Positions 44,214 through 57,156 of a stretch of 64,000 bases of DNA are shown here, piece after piece. Numbering within the stretch: the stretch's first letter is position 1; each line of letters starts with the position of its first letter. The translations under genes were made by a program, and so were the position numbers. The notes under the pieces were generated by a model that was not told the DNA's origin, did not search any database, and saw only the letters and a program-made list of their open reading frames with translations. The DNA comes from Urbifossiella sp046350095 (GTDB lineage Bacteria > Planctomycetota > Planctomycetia > Gemmatales > Gemmataceae): NCBI GenBank assembly GCA_046350095.1, contig JAXMBA010000003.1, forward strand, positions 186,001 through 250,000, read 5' to 3'.

Positions 44214-45278
44214 ATGAGGCGCGCACTCGGGCTTGTGGCCGCGGCGATCGGGCTGGCGGCTCCTGCCGGCGGGCAACCGACGGCCCCCGGCTCACCCCCC
44301 GCCGCCCCGGCCCCGTGGGCCAACAAGTTCTTCCTCCCCGACATCGGCGAGAAGCGCGACCAGGCCGCGCCCCCGGTCATCACCCACAACTTCGGCGACG
44401 TGCCACACGGCACCGTCTGCACGCACACGTTCACCGTCACCAACATCTACGACACGCCGATGCAGGTCGTGGACATCCGCAAGAGCTGCCACTGCCTCAA
44501 CTTCATCCCGTTCTCGAAGGTGCTCCAGCCGAACGAGAGCGGGCCGCTGACCGTGACCATGGACGCCGGCAAGTTCGTGGGCGCGAACTCACAGACCTTC
44601 TACGTCACGTTCGGGCCGAAGTTCGTGTCCACCGCCGTGGTGCGGGTCAGCGCCGTCAGCAAGACGGACGTGTCGGTGAACCCGGGGGCGGTGGCGTTCG
44701 GCACGGTCAGCCCCGGGGCGAAGGCCGCGCAGGCGGTGAAGGTGGAGTACAAGGGCCGGATGCGTGACTGGCGCATCACCGAGGCGGTGACGCCGAACGG
44801 CCCGTTCGACGTGCAGGTGACGGAGACGAACCGCGGCGGGCCGCTGCGGGGCGGGGCCGAGTACACGGTGACGGTGGCGCTGAAGGCGAACGCCGCGTCC
44901 GGGTCGCTGGCCGACACGCTGACGCTGAAGACGAACGACCCGGCGAACCCGGTGGTGACGCTGGCCGTGACCGGCGCCGTGGCGGTGCCGCTGGAGGTGG
45001 CCCCGGCGCGGGTGCGGTTCGAGCCGGTGGCGGTGGGCGAGTCGGCGACGCAGCGGGTGCTGGTGCGGGCGGGCCGCCCGTTCCGCGTGCTGGGGGTGGA
45101 CTGCCCGGCCGGTGACATCAAGGCCGAGCTGCCGGCGCAGCTGCAGTTGCCGCTGCACGCGATCACGGTGAAGTTCGACCCGACGCGGCTCGGGGCGCAG
45201 ACGGCGGAGTTGCGCGTCCGCACCGACCTGGACGGTGGCACCACGGTGACGGTGCCGGTGGAAGCGGAAGCACGCTAG
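44214..45278 (+). CDS. DUF1573 secreted protein
   Basis: The 354-residue protein has a signal peptide (LGLVAAAIGLAAPAGG) and an Ig-like DUF1573 domain near residue 60: ITHNFGDVPHGTVCTHTFTV, then VDIRKSCHCLNFIPF, the family's Cys-x-Cys strand. Two further Ig-like segments follow (AVAFGTVSPGAKAAQAVKVE, ARVRFEPVAVGESATQRVLV). Such ASPM/SPD-2/Hydin-like beta-sandwiches act as extracytoplasmic binding modules in Bacteroidetes and planctomycetes; no enzymatic role is expected. ATG 44214 has GGAGG upstream (CGGAGGCTG). Confidence 0.88.
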   Translation: MRRALGLVAAAIGLAAPAGGQPTAPGSPPAAPAPWANKFFLPDIGEKRDQAAPPVITHNFGDVPHGTVCTHTFTVTNIYDTPMQVVDIRKSCHCLNFIPFSKVLQPNESGPLTVTMDAGKFVGANSQTFYVTFGPKFVSTAVVRVSAVSKTDVSVNPGAVAFGTVSPGAKAAQAVKVEYKGRMRDWRITEAVTPNGPFDVQVTETNRGGPLRGGAEYTVTVALKANAASGSLADTLTLKTNDPANPVVTLAVTGAVAVPLEVAPARVRFEPVAVGESATQRVLVRAGRPFRVLGVDCPAGDIKAELPAQLQLPLHAITVKFDPTRLGAQTAELRVRTDLDGGTTVTVPVEAEAR

Positions 45279-45321
45279 CCGCCGCCGTAGTGGTCCGTCT
45301 ACCGATCCGTGTCGGGTGCGC

Positions 45322-45384
45322 GTTAGCCGGGCGCAAGCCCCGTCGGGCTTCCGACTCCCGACGGGGCTTGCGCCCCGGCCTAAC
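45322..45384. repeat. Palindromic repeat, family A, copy 3
   Basis: The right arm 45357-45384 contains GGGGCTTGCGCCCCGGCCTA as in the other copies. The left arm (45322-45347) lacks two bases. It lies 43 bases after the DUF1573 stop, in a 306-base gene-free stretch (45279-45584) that consists mainly of this repeat and the nested palindrome that follows. Confidence 0.85.
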
Positions 45385-45437
45385 AGCTCGCACCACGGCT
45401 CGCGGACGAAGCCCGACATCGAGCGGTAGACGGACCA

Positions 45438-45588
45438 GTAGGTCGAGTCGAGTCTTCGAGACCCGACAGGGGTAGCAAGCGTAACAGACGTGGGCCGGAA
45501 GCCCGAACCAACTTGGGTTCGGGCTTCCGGCCCACGTTATACGCGGACGGCGTCCCGCGTCGGGTCTCGAAGACTCGACCCGACCTAC
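45438..45588. repeat. Nested double palindrome
   Basis: Outer 30-nt arms 45438-45467 and 45559-45588 (one mismatch, containing GAGTCTTCGAGACCCGAC) enclose an inner perfect 21-nt pair, 45489-45509 and 45516-45536 (CGTGGGCCGGAAGCCCGAAC core). The right outer arm contains the TAG stop of the minus-strand gene that ends at 45585. Confidence 0.88.
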
Positions 45589-45884
45589 GGGAGGCGGCTC
45601 ACCTTCGTCCGCTCGTCGATCGAGATGCTACTCAGCTCGCCGTTCGGCTTCGTGAACCGCACGACCGGTACGACCAGGTCGTCGTCCTTCACCCGCTCGG
45701 TGGTCACGCCCGTGGCCAGGTACGCCAGGCCGCGGAACTCCCCTTCGGCGACGGCCGGCCACTCCCGCTTCCCGACGCGGACCGTCTGCTCGATTCGCAC
45801 CTTGTCGCCCGGCTTCAGCGCCCGCAGCAGTTCGACCACGGCCGGGTCGAGCCGGCGCGTCGGGAGCACGATGGTGTCGCTCAC
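45585..45884 (-). CDS. Small hypothetical protein coupled to ilvN
   Basis: The 99-residue protein reads SDTIVLPTRRLDPAVVELLR, then LKPGDKVRIEQTVRVGKREW and EGEFRGLAYLATGVTTERVK, a short basic beta-rich domain with an SH3/KOW-like feel but no diagnostic motif. GTG 45884 overlaps the ilvN stop by GTGA, so translation is coupled. A link to branched-chain amino-acid synthesis is suggested only by that coupling. Its stop codon lies in the arm of a palindrome, so the last few residues could be repeat-derived. Confidence 0.72.
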   Translation of the reverse strand: MSDTIVLPTRRLDPAVVELLRALKPGDKVRIEQTVRVGKREWPAVAEGEFRGLAYLATGVTTERVKDDDLVVPVVRFTKPNGELSSISIDERTKVSRLP

Positions 45885-46387
45885 GTCCCCTCCTCCGCCG
45901 TCTGCGGGCGGGCGTCGCCGCGGACCAGCGCGATGCGGCCGGTGCGCGTCAGCTCCAGGATGCCGTAGGGGCGCATCAGCTCGATGAACGCCTCCACCTT
46001 CCCCTCGGTCCCGCTGATCTCGATCATCACGTTGGCGTGCTGGATGTCCACCACCCGGCCGCGGAAGCTCTCGGTCAGCTGGAACACCTCCGGCCGCTTC
46101 TCCGACGGGCACCGCACCTTGATGAGCATCAGGTCGCGCTCGACGAAGTCCTCGGCGCTGATGTCGTCCACCCGGATGACGGGCACGAGCTTGTCGAGTT
46201 GCTTGCGGACCTGGTCCACGACGGTGTCGTCGCCGTGGACGACGAAGATCATGCGGGAGACGTTGTGGTGCTCGGTCTCGCCGACGGCGAGGGAGTCGAT
46301 GTTGAACCCGCGGGACGCGAGCATGCCGGAGACGGTGGCCAGGACGCCGGGCTGGTTGTGGACCAGGGCGGAGAGCACGTGCCGCAT
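45881..46387 (-). CDS. ilvN: Acetolactate synthase small (regulatory) subunit
   Basis: The 168-residue protein has an N-terminal ACT domain (HVLSALVHNQPGVLATVSGM, GFNIDSLAVGETEHHNVSRM) and the C-terminal IlvH/IlvN domain (RDLMLIKVRCPSEKRPEVFQ, GRVVDIQHANVMIEISGTEG, MRPYGILELTRTGRIALVRG). It confers valine feedback control on acetolactate synthase, the first common step of branched-chain amino-acid synthesis. The catalytic subunit gene ilvB and ilvC are not in the window. It is followed with a four-base overlap by a 99-residue unknown. Confidence 0.95.
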   Translation of the reverse strand: MRHVLSALVHNQPGVLATVSGMLASRGFNIDSLAVGETEHHNVSRMIFVVHGDDTVVDQVRKQLDKLVPVIRVDDISAEDFVERDLMLIKVRCPSEKRPEVFQLTESFRGRVVDIQHANVMIEISGTEGKVEAFIELMRPYGILELTRTGRIALVRGDARPQTAEEGT

Positions 46388-46456
46388 GCGCGGGCCTTTC
46401 GGGGGCGGGACCGGGACACGTTTATCCTATGAATTGCCGCCGCCCGCGGCGGTGCA

Positions 46457-47911
46457 TCACCGCCGCCGCCGCAGCACACGGAACGTCTCGCCGCGCAGCC
46501 CCGGAACCTCGGCGAAGGCCGCCAGCTCGGCCGCGAACGGCGCCCACCGCTCGAACAGCGGCCCCGTCACGTCGTGGGTCACCACCACGTCCGCCGCCTT
46601 CAGCCGCGCCAACAAGTCGTCCACCTCGACGGCCGGCGCCACCACCGGCAGCAGCGCCGACGACCGCACGCTGTCCACCGCGGGGAACAGCACGCGGCCG
46701 GCGCCGGACGGCGTCAGCACCAGCACGCGCTCCGTCGCCGCCAGGTCGCGCACCCGCGCCCATGCCTCCGCGTCCGCCGGCGGGGCGTACAGGCGGCCCG
46801 TCGCTTCCGTCTGCACGCGGTCGCGCCACAGGGCCGAGCCGTGGAACGCGAACCCGACCCACCCGCACACCGCCACCACCGGCAGCCCCACGACCAGCCA
46901 GCGCGGCGCCCCGCGGCCGACCACGCCGCAGGCCGCGAGCACCGGCAGGAACGAGTAGTACAGCCACGACAGCTCGTTGCCGAACAGCAGGCACACGAAC
47001 GCCACGTGCAGCGCCACGCACGTCAGCACCGCGAGGGCGCGCGGGTCGCGGCGGTCGCGCACCAACCCCGGCACGCCCGCCAGCCCCACGGCCGAAGCCA
47101 GCAGCCAGAACCCGGCCGGGCCGAACAGGTAGTACAGCAGGCTCGGCTGCTCCGGCAGCCAGAACCGCCGGCCGATGCCGCCGAAGAAGCCGAAGCCCTC
47201 GCCCTCGTAGGTCTTCGCCCCGGCGACCGGGAACAGCGTCTTCAGCACCGGCGCCGCGCCGAACCACCCCACCAGCAGCGCCAGCACGGCGAACCCCAGC
47301 ACCGCGCCCGGGATCAACTCGCGGAGGCGGGCTCGCAGAGTCGTCGGGGCCGGCCGTGGGCCGATCAGAATGAGGAGAAGCAGCCCGGTGGCGTAGACCG
47401 ACACGAGGGCCGACTTCACGAACACGCCGGCGACCGCGGCGGCGAACGCACTTCGGAGGTTGCCGCGGGCCTGCCACGCCAGGGCGTGCGCCAGGAGGGC
47501 GGCGTCGAGGGCGTGCGTCGGGCTGGTGTACCGGAGCGGCATCACCGCCACCGGCACGCCGGCGACAAGCAGCCACCGCGCCGCCGGCGGCAACTCGACG
47601 GCGCGGCCGAAGCGGAGCATCCCCCACGCGAGGAGGCCGTTGCAGGCGAACAGGAACAGGGTGTCGGCGACGGCGGTGCGGCCGAGCACGGCGTACCACG
47701 CCCGATCGATCGCGATTCCGAGGAGGCCGTAGAAGTAGGCGAAGTCCCGGGTGGGGACGCGGCCGTCGTCGAGCATCGCGTCCACGGCGAGGCCGAGGCC
47801 GGGGTCGCCGAACACGACGGCGCCGAGGGAGTGGACCTCCGGCAACTGACGCAGGAAGTTCAGCGCCGCAAGCAGGAACACCGCCACGCCGACCGTCGCC
47901 CAGTGCTTCAT
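46457..47911 (-). CDS. Polytopic membrane protein, possibly GT-C-like
   Basis: The 484-residue protein has about ten to eleven hydrophobic helices (for example AVFLLAALNFL, TLFLFACNGLLAWGML, GAVLGFAVLALLVGWF, LAVLTCVALHVAFVCLL). A Tyr-rich loop (RDFAYFYGLLGIAIDRAWYA) follows the first helix, and a soluble tail of about 110 residues ends the protein. Asp/Glu in the first loop (GDPGLGLAVDAMLDDGRVPT) and the overall topology recall GT-C glycosyltransferases or the mannosyltransferase-like proteins common in planctomycetes, but no diagnostic motif is certain. It is transcribed toward ilvN, ending 69 bases from its start. Confidence 0.78.
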   Translation of the reverse strand: MKHWATVGVAVFLLAALNFLRQLPEVHSLGAVVFGDPGLGLAVDAMLDDGRVPTRDFAYFYGLLGIAIDRAWYAVLGRTAVADTLFLFACNGLLAWGMLRFGRAVELPPAARWLLVAGVPVAVMPLRYTSPTHALDAALLAHALAWQARGNLRSAFAAAVAGVFVKSALVSVYATGLLLLILIGPRPAPTTLRARLRELIPGAVLGFAVLALLVGWFGAAPVLKTLFPVAGAKTYEGEGFGFFGGIGRRFWLPEQPSLLYYLFGPAGFWLLASAVGLAGVPGLVRDRRDPRALAVLTCVALHVAFVCLLFGNELSWLYYSFLPVLAACGVVGRGAPRWLVVGLPVVAVCGWVGFAFHGSALWRDRVQTEATGRLYAPPADAEAWARVRDLAATERVLVLTPSGAGRVLFPAVDSVRSSALLPVVAPAVEVDDLLARLKAADVVVTHDVTGPLFERWAPFAAELAAFAEVPGLRGETFRVLRRRR

Positions 47912-48302
47912 CGTGCCCCGCCGGCGAGAACTGCGGAAACGCCAACCGGCGGCCGTCGGTCGCGCAGTGAAGCGCGGTGCGACGGCCGCCGGCGGCGGGG
48001 TGTCGAGTTCGGCACAAACGCGCCCTCCGGACCGCGCCTGTCGGCCGTGGGGATTACAGGCTCGTCGCCTGCTGCCGGTCGCCCGGACGACCGGCTCCCC
48101 CCGGCGCCCCATTACGGGGACGGACCGCGCGGCACGCGGGTGGGGACTCACGGGTCGAGTGCGGTTAACCAACCCATCCGGTCGCGCTGTCCGGGTCGCA
48201 ACGTCGTGGGTCTGAACCGCCCCGACACCTCAGCCGACAGTATACGGAACGCCCGTTCACTATTCAAGCACGGCGGCGCGGAATTCGGATCGTGCTGATG
48301 TC
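47912..48302. other. Gene-poor spacer
   Basis: No convincing gene is visible in this stretch; open frames here are short shadows. It lies upstream of the polytopic membrane protein gene, so it should contain that gene's promoter. The part around 48230-48300 is less GC-rich (for example TATACGGAACGCCCG), but no clear promoter consensus was found. Confidence 0.5.
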
Positions 48303-48334
48303 TGGTCGCCTCAGGCCGAAGCCTGCGGCGACCA
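48303..48334. terminator. Hairpin after the catalase-superfamily-like gene
   Basis: TGGTCGCCTCAGGC (48303-48316) pairs with 48321-48334 with one mismatch around a CGAA loop. It lies 21 bases beyond the stop of the minus-strand gene ending at 48355. No T-tract follows in either direction. Confidence 0.5.
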
Positions 48335-48354
48335 GGCACAAAACGTCGCGCGGT

Positions 48355-49476
48355 TCAAATCCCCCACGGCCGCCGGTTCCGCACCTTGGCCCGGTCGCCG
48401 GCGGTCGTCTCCTTCGGTCGGCCCATCAGCCAGGTGAAGAACCGCCGGGCGTGGATCGAGTACACGGCGAACTGCCGCATGTAGTTCAGCGAGTTGTAGT
48501 CCTGCATCGACTTCGCCGGCAACAGCGCCATCTCCGGCGGCAGGTTCGTCACCTCGAACGCCATGTAGTCCTGCTCCGCGTACGTCAGCGGCTCGGTGAT
48601 CTCCACCTCGGCCAGATCGACCCACGGGTGCGTCGCCTCGTCCCACGGCTCCAGCGGGTTGCGGATCACGTCCGGGTCGTCGGGCTTCACGTCGTGCCAC
48701 TGGATTTGCAGCACGTGCCGCACCGCGCCGTTCTTCAGCCGGGCGTACCACTCCTCGCGCAGGTAGTCTACCGGGCGCGGCTCGTCCTGCGCCGCGTGCT
48801 GGTCGGCGGCCGTCTCGGCGAGTTTCACGTCGGCCGCCACCTGGGCCACCCACGCCGGGTTCGGCGGGAACGGGTCGAACTCCGGGGCGCGGTCGCCGGG
48901 GACGAGGCGGAAGCGGACGTACCGCGGTACGCCGTCCTTACAGCGCCAGTCGAACGGCGTCTGGCTGTGGTAGTACATGGTGGCGTTCGACTGCGGCGTG
49001 CGGAACTGCGCGTCCGCCGCCGACTTCCGCCCGTCGCCGTACTTGCGGTGGTAGGCGCGGTAGTGGATCAGGTCGTCGGTGCTGCGGAACATCGACTCCT
49101 TGATCCGCGTGCCGACGAACTCGAGGAAGCTGCTGGCGTTCCAGAAAAAGCAGTGCCGGCCGGTGTTCATCTGGAGGTCGAGCGGGCTCTTGAACGGGCT
49201 GTCGGCGAACTTGAGGCTGCCGCTGCGGACCTGGCTCATCGCCTCGTCGAGGTAGCCGGCGGCGCCGTGGCGGATGCGGCACGGGAACTCGCGGCCGGGC
49301 TCGAAGAAGTCCGACGCCAGGAACTTCGGGTCGCTCACGATCCGCAGCTTGCCGCGGCCGCCGCAGCCGGCGTTGTGCGACATGCGGCGGCGGAAGACGT
49401 TGATCCACAGGATGACGGTGACGATGAAGAAGCGGGCGGCGAACCACAGCTTCGCTCGCTCCCAGAACGCACGCAT
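48355..49476 (-). CDS. Possible haem catalase-superfamily protein
   Basis: The 373-residue protein starts with a hydrophobic segment (FFIVTVILWINVF) that may anchor it. Segments such as FPCRIRHGAAGYLDEAMSQV, VRSGSLKFADSPFKSPLDLQ, TGRHCFFWNASSFLEFV and MYYHSQTPFDW...GVPRYVRFRLVPGD recall the catalase fold used by allene-oxide-synthase-like proteins, where a basic substrate-access strand is followed by the distal-pocket region. A proximal tyrosine could lie in MQDYNSLNYMRQFAVYSIHA, but this is not secure. The gene follows the giant kinase gene by 49 bases on the same strand and may be cotranscribed with it. Confidence 0.6.
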   Translation of the reverse strand: MRAFWERAKLWFAARFFIVTVILWINVFRRRMSHNAGCGGRGKLRIVSDPKFLASDFFEPGREFPCRIRHGAAGYLDEAMSQVRSGSLKFADSPFKSPLDLQMNTGRHCFFWNASSFLEFVGTRIKESMFRSTDDLIHYRAYHRKYGDGRKSAADAQFRTPQSNATMYYHSQTPFDWRCKDGVPRYVRFRLVPGDRAPEFDPFPPNPAWVAQVAADVKLAETAADQHAAQDEPRPVDYLREEWYARLKNGAVRHVLQIQWHDVKPDDPDVIRNPLEPWDEATHPWVDLAEVEITEPLTYAEQDYMAFEVTNLPPEMALLPAKSMQDYNSLNYMRQFAVYSIHARRFFTWLMGRPKETTAGDRAKVRNRRPWGI

Positions 49477-49525
49477 GGGCGACAGCCTCCGGTGGTCGGT
49501 CGTGGTCGGTCGTGGGTGGCGGACG

Positions 49526-53634
<4,109 letters not shown>

Positions 53635-53638
<4 letters not shown>

Positions 53639-53823
53639 GCGGAGCGGCCGACGTCCGACGGGGCCGGGTTCCGCTCGTCGGGGTCGCCCTGGCCACACTC
53701 CGGCACCGGCCTCGGGTCGGCCGGAAGGCCGCGGGCCGCGGGGCCGCTCGGGTCCAGGGGCGTCGGCAGCGGTTCGGCCGACGGACGGGTCAACAGTTGG
53801 TCGCGCGGGTTGGGTTCGGTCAT
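53635..53823 (-). CDS. Small Pro-rich protein upstream of and overlapping the kinase gene
   Basis: A 62-residue frame from ATG 53823 reads TEPNPRDQLLTRPSAEPLPT and ends DVGRSA. It has a near-perfect ribosome-binding site, AGGAGG, seven bases before the ATG, the strongest seen in this region. Its TGA (53635-53637) overlaps the kinase GTG (53636-53638) by four bases. The product is proline-rich, hydrophilic and probably unfolded. It may be a leader peptide that couples translation of the kinase, or a small regulator. No family is recognised. Confidence 0.6.
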
Positions 53824-53895
53824 GACGCACCTCCTGGGATGTCGGGAGCATCCGGCGTGCCGCGTCCGCACGGGTTCGCGCGGTAAGATGCCGGC

Positions 53896-56800
53896 ATGGC
53901 CAGCCCCGACGAGCCAGTGCTGAAGGCGCTCCGCGACACCGACCGGGGCCGCCGCAACCTCGCCGCCCTCGCCGCGCACGTCGGCCCCGCCCCCGAGCTC
54001 GTCGCCGCCCTCGGCCGGTTGCTCCCCCGCGCCGCCGACCCGGACATGGCGCTGAACAACCTCGAACGGCTGTTCGCGCAGCCGGCCGCGCGCCCGTTCC
54101 TCCCCGGCCTCCTCGAATCGCGCGCCCGCGGGCTCGACGCCGCCCTCACGCTCCTGGCCGCGTCGCAGTTCTTCGCCGACACCCTCGCCCTCTACCCCGA
54201 CTTCCTCGAATCCGTCCGCACGCCGCCGCGCCGCAACCCCACGACCGCCGAGCTCGTCGCCCAACTGCGGTCCGAGGTAGACGCCGCGGCCGACGACCCC
54301 GGGGTGCTCCGGGCCGTCCGCCGGTTCCGCGCCCGCCACACCCTCCGCATCGGCGTCAACGACATCCTCCGCGACCGGCCGCTCGAAGAAGTCACGCGCG
54401 AGCTCGCCCGGCTGGCCGACGCCTCCGTCGAAGTCGCGTTCGCCCACGCGACCCGGCTCGTGACGCACCGCTTCGGCGCCCCCACGTCCCCGGACGGCCG
54501 GCCGTCCCGCGCGGCCGTCCTCGGGTTCGGCAAGCTCGGCGGCGACGAGCTGAACTACAGCAGCGACGTGGACCTGATGGTCGTGTACGACGCCGAGGGC
54601 GAGACGACCGGCCGGCGCACGACGATCCCGACGGCGGAGTTCTACGCCCGCGTGGTGCAGGAGGTGGTGCGGCTGCTGTCGGCGGTCACGGACCGCGGGT
54701 TCGCCTACCGCGTCGATCTGCGGCTGCGGCCGGAGGGCGCCCGCGGGCCGCTGGCGCGGTCGCTCGCCGGCACCCTCAGCTACTACGACACCCGCGGCCG
54801 CACGTGGGAGCGGCAGGCGCTGATCAAGCTCCGCCCGGTCGCCGGCGACATCGACCTCGGCCGCGAGTTCCTGGCGGCGGTGGAGCCGTTCGTGTACCGG
54901 AAGTACTTCAGCTTCGCCGAGATCAACGAGGTGAAGGCGCTGAAGCGGCAGATGGAGCGGCAGGCGGGCCGGCCGAAGGGCGGGTCGGGCGGCGAGGGCG
55001 AAGCGGCGAACCGGTGGACGACGCCGGCCGACGTGAAGACCGGCCGCGGCGGGATCCGCGACATCGAGTACACGGTGCAGTTCCTGCAACTGCTCAACGG
55101 CGGCGACCTGCCGGCGGTCCGCCAGCGGAACACGCTGCTGGCGCTGGAAGCGCTCGAGATCGCCGGCTGCCTCACCCCGCACGAGACGTACACGCTGGCC
55201 GACGCGTACCGCTTCCTCCGCAAGACCGAGCACCGGCTGCAACTCCTGTTCGACTTGCAAACCCACAAGCTGCCGACGAGCGACGACGAGCTGCGCACGC
55301 TGGCGCGGCGGATGGGCTACGCCGAAGCAGGGTCGAGGGGGGAGGGGGGGAGTGAAGACACCGCGCCCGCCACGGCCCCGTCTTCCTCCGCCTTCCCCCC
55401 TCCCCCCTCCCCCCTCGCGGCGCAGCGCCGTTCGCCCCTCGACGAGCTCCCCGCCCCGCCGGGCGTCCGCCACCTGCTCGTGGACCCGCTCGATCAGTTC
55501 CTCAAGGACCTGCACGACAAGACGGAGGTCGACAGAGCCGTCCTCAACCACCTGCTCCACCAGTCGTTCCCCGACGCCGGCGAGGGCGACGAGCCGGAGA
55601 CGGACCTGATCCTCGACCCCGACCCGGACGACGCCACCGTGCGCGTCGTACTGGGACGCTACCCGTTCCGAGACGTGCCGAAGGCGTACCACAACCTTCT
55701 CGGCCTGGCCCGCGAGTCGGTGCCGTTCCTGTCCGACCGCCGCTGCCGGCACTTTCTCGCGTCGATCGCCCCGCGGCTGCTCCGCGCCGTGGCCGACACG
55801 CCCGACCCGGACGAGGCGCTGACGCAGCTGGAGCGGGTGAGTGCGTCGCTCGGCGCGAAGGCGGTGCTGTGGGAGTTGTTCAGCGCCAACCCGGCGACGC
55901 TCCGGTTGTACGTGGACCTGTGCGCCGGCAGCCCGTTCCTGTCGGGCATCCTGATCAACAACCCCGGCATGGCCGACGAGCTTCTCGACTCGCTGGTGCT
56001 GAACCAGCCGCGGACGGCCGACGAACTGCGGGCCGAGCTCGCCGAGCTGTGCCGCGGCGCGAGCGACCCCGACCCGATCCTCCACAGCTTTCAGGACAAG
56101 GAGCTGCTGCGCGTCGGCGTCGCCGACCTGCTGGGCATGGCCGCGATCCGCGACACCACCGCGGCGCTGTCCGACCTCGCCGACACGCTGCTGAACCAGA
56201 TGTGCGAGCTGGTGGAAGCCGGCCTCGCCGCGAAGGGCGGGTGTGCGGACCGGTACTGCCTTTTGGGTCTGGGCAAACTCGGCGGACGCGAGATCAGTTA
56301 TCACAGCGACCTGGACCTGTTGCTCGTGTACGAGGCCGACAGCCGCGAGGCGGCGGCCGCGGCCGGGCCGTACTTCACCGAGCTGGCGCAGCGGCTCATC
56401 AAGGGGGCGAGTACGCACGGGCCGATGGGCCGGCTGTACGCCGTGGACATGCGGCTGCGGCCCACCGGGAAGTCCGGCACGCTGGTGCTGCCGCTCTGCG
56501 AGCTGGACCGCTACTACGCCGGCGGCGGGGCGCAGCTGTGGGAGCGGCAGGCGCTGACCCGCGCCCGCGTGGTCCGCGGCGACACCGCGTTCGGCGAGCG
56601 CGTGATGGCGCGGGTCCGCGCCGCGGCGGCGGGCGCGCCGTGGACCCCGGCCGCGGCCGACGAGGTGCGGCGGATGCGCGAGAAGCTGGAGGCGGGGACG
56701 ACGGCGCGGAACCTGAAGCGCGGCCCCGGCGGGCTCAACGACGTGGAATTCCTGGTTCAGCTGCTGCAACTGAAGCACGGGGCGGCGCGGCCGGCGGTGC

Positions 56801-57090
56801 TGGAGCCGAACGTGTGGGCGGCGCTGGACGCGCTGGAGGCGGCGCGGCTGCTGCCGGCGGCGGAGGCGACTACGCTGCGGGCGGGCTACTCGTTCCTGCG
56901 GCTGGTGGAGGCCCGGCTGCGGGTGGTGACGGACCGCCCGCTGACCGAACTGCCGGACGCGGCGGAAGACGTGGCGAAGCTGGCGCGGCGGCTGGGGTTC
57001 GAGTCGGCGGCGGCGTTCCTGGCCGAGCACCGCCGCGTGACGGGGGAGATTCGCAAGGTGTACGCCGCGGCGACGGCGCGGGAGCGATAG
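53896..57090 (+). CDS. glnE: Bifunctional glutamine synthetase adenylyltransferase/deadenylylase
   Basis: The 1064-residue protein has the two-nucleotidyltransferase layout of GlnE: GFGKLGGDELNYSSDVDLM (about residue 211) and GLGKLGGREISYHSDLDLLL (about 789), each followed by helical regulatory parts (IRDIEYTVQFLQLLNGG and LNDVEFLVQLLQLKHG). It adenylylates glutamine synthetase when nitrogen is plentiful and reverses this when scarce, normally under PII control. About 40 extra residues (478-518, Gly/Glu/Ser/Pro-rich) interrupt the central part and come from a G/C-run palindrome inserted in frame. No glnA, glnB or glnD is in the window. Confidence 0.95.
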   Translation: MASPDEPVLKALRDTDRGRRNLAALAAHVGPAPELVAALGRLLPRAADPDMALNNLERLFAQPAARPFLPGLLESRARGLDAALTLLAASQFFADTLALYPDFLESVRTPPRRNPTTAELVAQLRSEVDAAADDPGVLRAVRRFRARHTLRIGVNDILRDRPLEEVTRELARLADASVEVAFAHATRLVTHRFGAPTSPDGRPSRAAVLGFGKLGGDELNYSSDVDLMVVYDAEGETTGRRTTIPTAEFYARVVQEVVRLLSAVTDRGFAYRVDLRLRPEGARGPLARSLAGTLSYYDTRGRTWERQALIKLRPVAGDIDLGREFLAAVEPFVYRKYFSFAEINEVKALKRQMERQAGRPKGGSGGEGEAANRWTTPADVKTGRGGIRDIEYTVQFLQLLNGGDLPAVRQRNTLLALEALEIAGCLTPHETYTLADAYRFLRKTEHRLQLLFDLQTHKLPTSDDELRTLARRMGYAEAGSRGEGGSEDTAPATAPSSSAFPPPPSPLAAQRRSPLDELPAPPGVRHLLVDPLDQFLKDLHDKTEVDRAVLNHLLHQSFPDAGEGDEPETDLILDPDPDDATVRVVLGRYPFRDVPKAYHNLLGLARESVPFLSDRRCRHFLASIAPRLLRAVADTPDPDEALTQLERVSASLGAKAVLWELFSANPATLRLYVDLCAGSPFLSGILINNPGMADELLDSLVLNQPRTADELRAELAELCRGASDPDPILHSFQDKELLRVGVADLLGMAAIRDTTAALSDLADTLLNQMCELVEAGLAAKGGCADRYCLLGLGKLGGREISYHSDLDLLLVYEADSREAAAAAGPYFTELAQRLIKGASTHGPMGRLYAVDMRLRPTGKSGTLVLPLCELDRYYAGGGAQLWERQALTRARVVRGDTAFGERVMARVRAAAAGAPWTPAAADEVRRMREKLEAGTTARNLKRGPGGLNDVEFLVQLLQLKHGAARPAVLEPNVWAALDALEAARLLPAAEATTLRAGYSFLRLVEARLRVVTDRPLTELPDAAEDVAKLARRLGFESAAAFLAEHRRVTGEIRKVYAAATARER
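55334..55417. repeat. G/C-run palindrome inside glnE
   Basis: CGAGGGGGGAGGGGGG at 55334-55349 pairs with 55402-55417. The right arm is three heptads of TCCCCCC. The insert stays in frame and adds a low-complexity linker to GlnE near residues 478-518. Confidence 0.8.
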
Positions 57091-57096
57091 GCTTCG

Positions 57097-57140
57097 CCGC
57101 TTGCGGCGTCGCGGCGTCCGCGCCGCGACGCCGCAAGCGG
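57097..57140. repeat. Palindromic repeat, family B, copy 2
   Basis: Perfect 20-nt arms 57097-57116 and 57121-57140 (CCGCTTGCGGCGTCGCGGCG) surround a TCCG loop. It starts seven bases after the glnE stop and ends 16 bases before the convergent sigma-factor stop, so it may serve as a shared terminator. Confidence 0.88.
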
Positions 57141-57156
57141 TCGATCACTGACCGTC

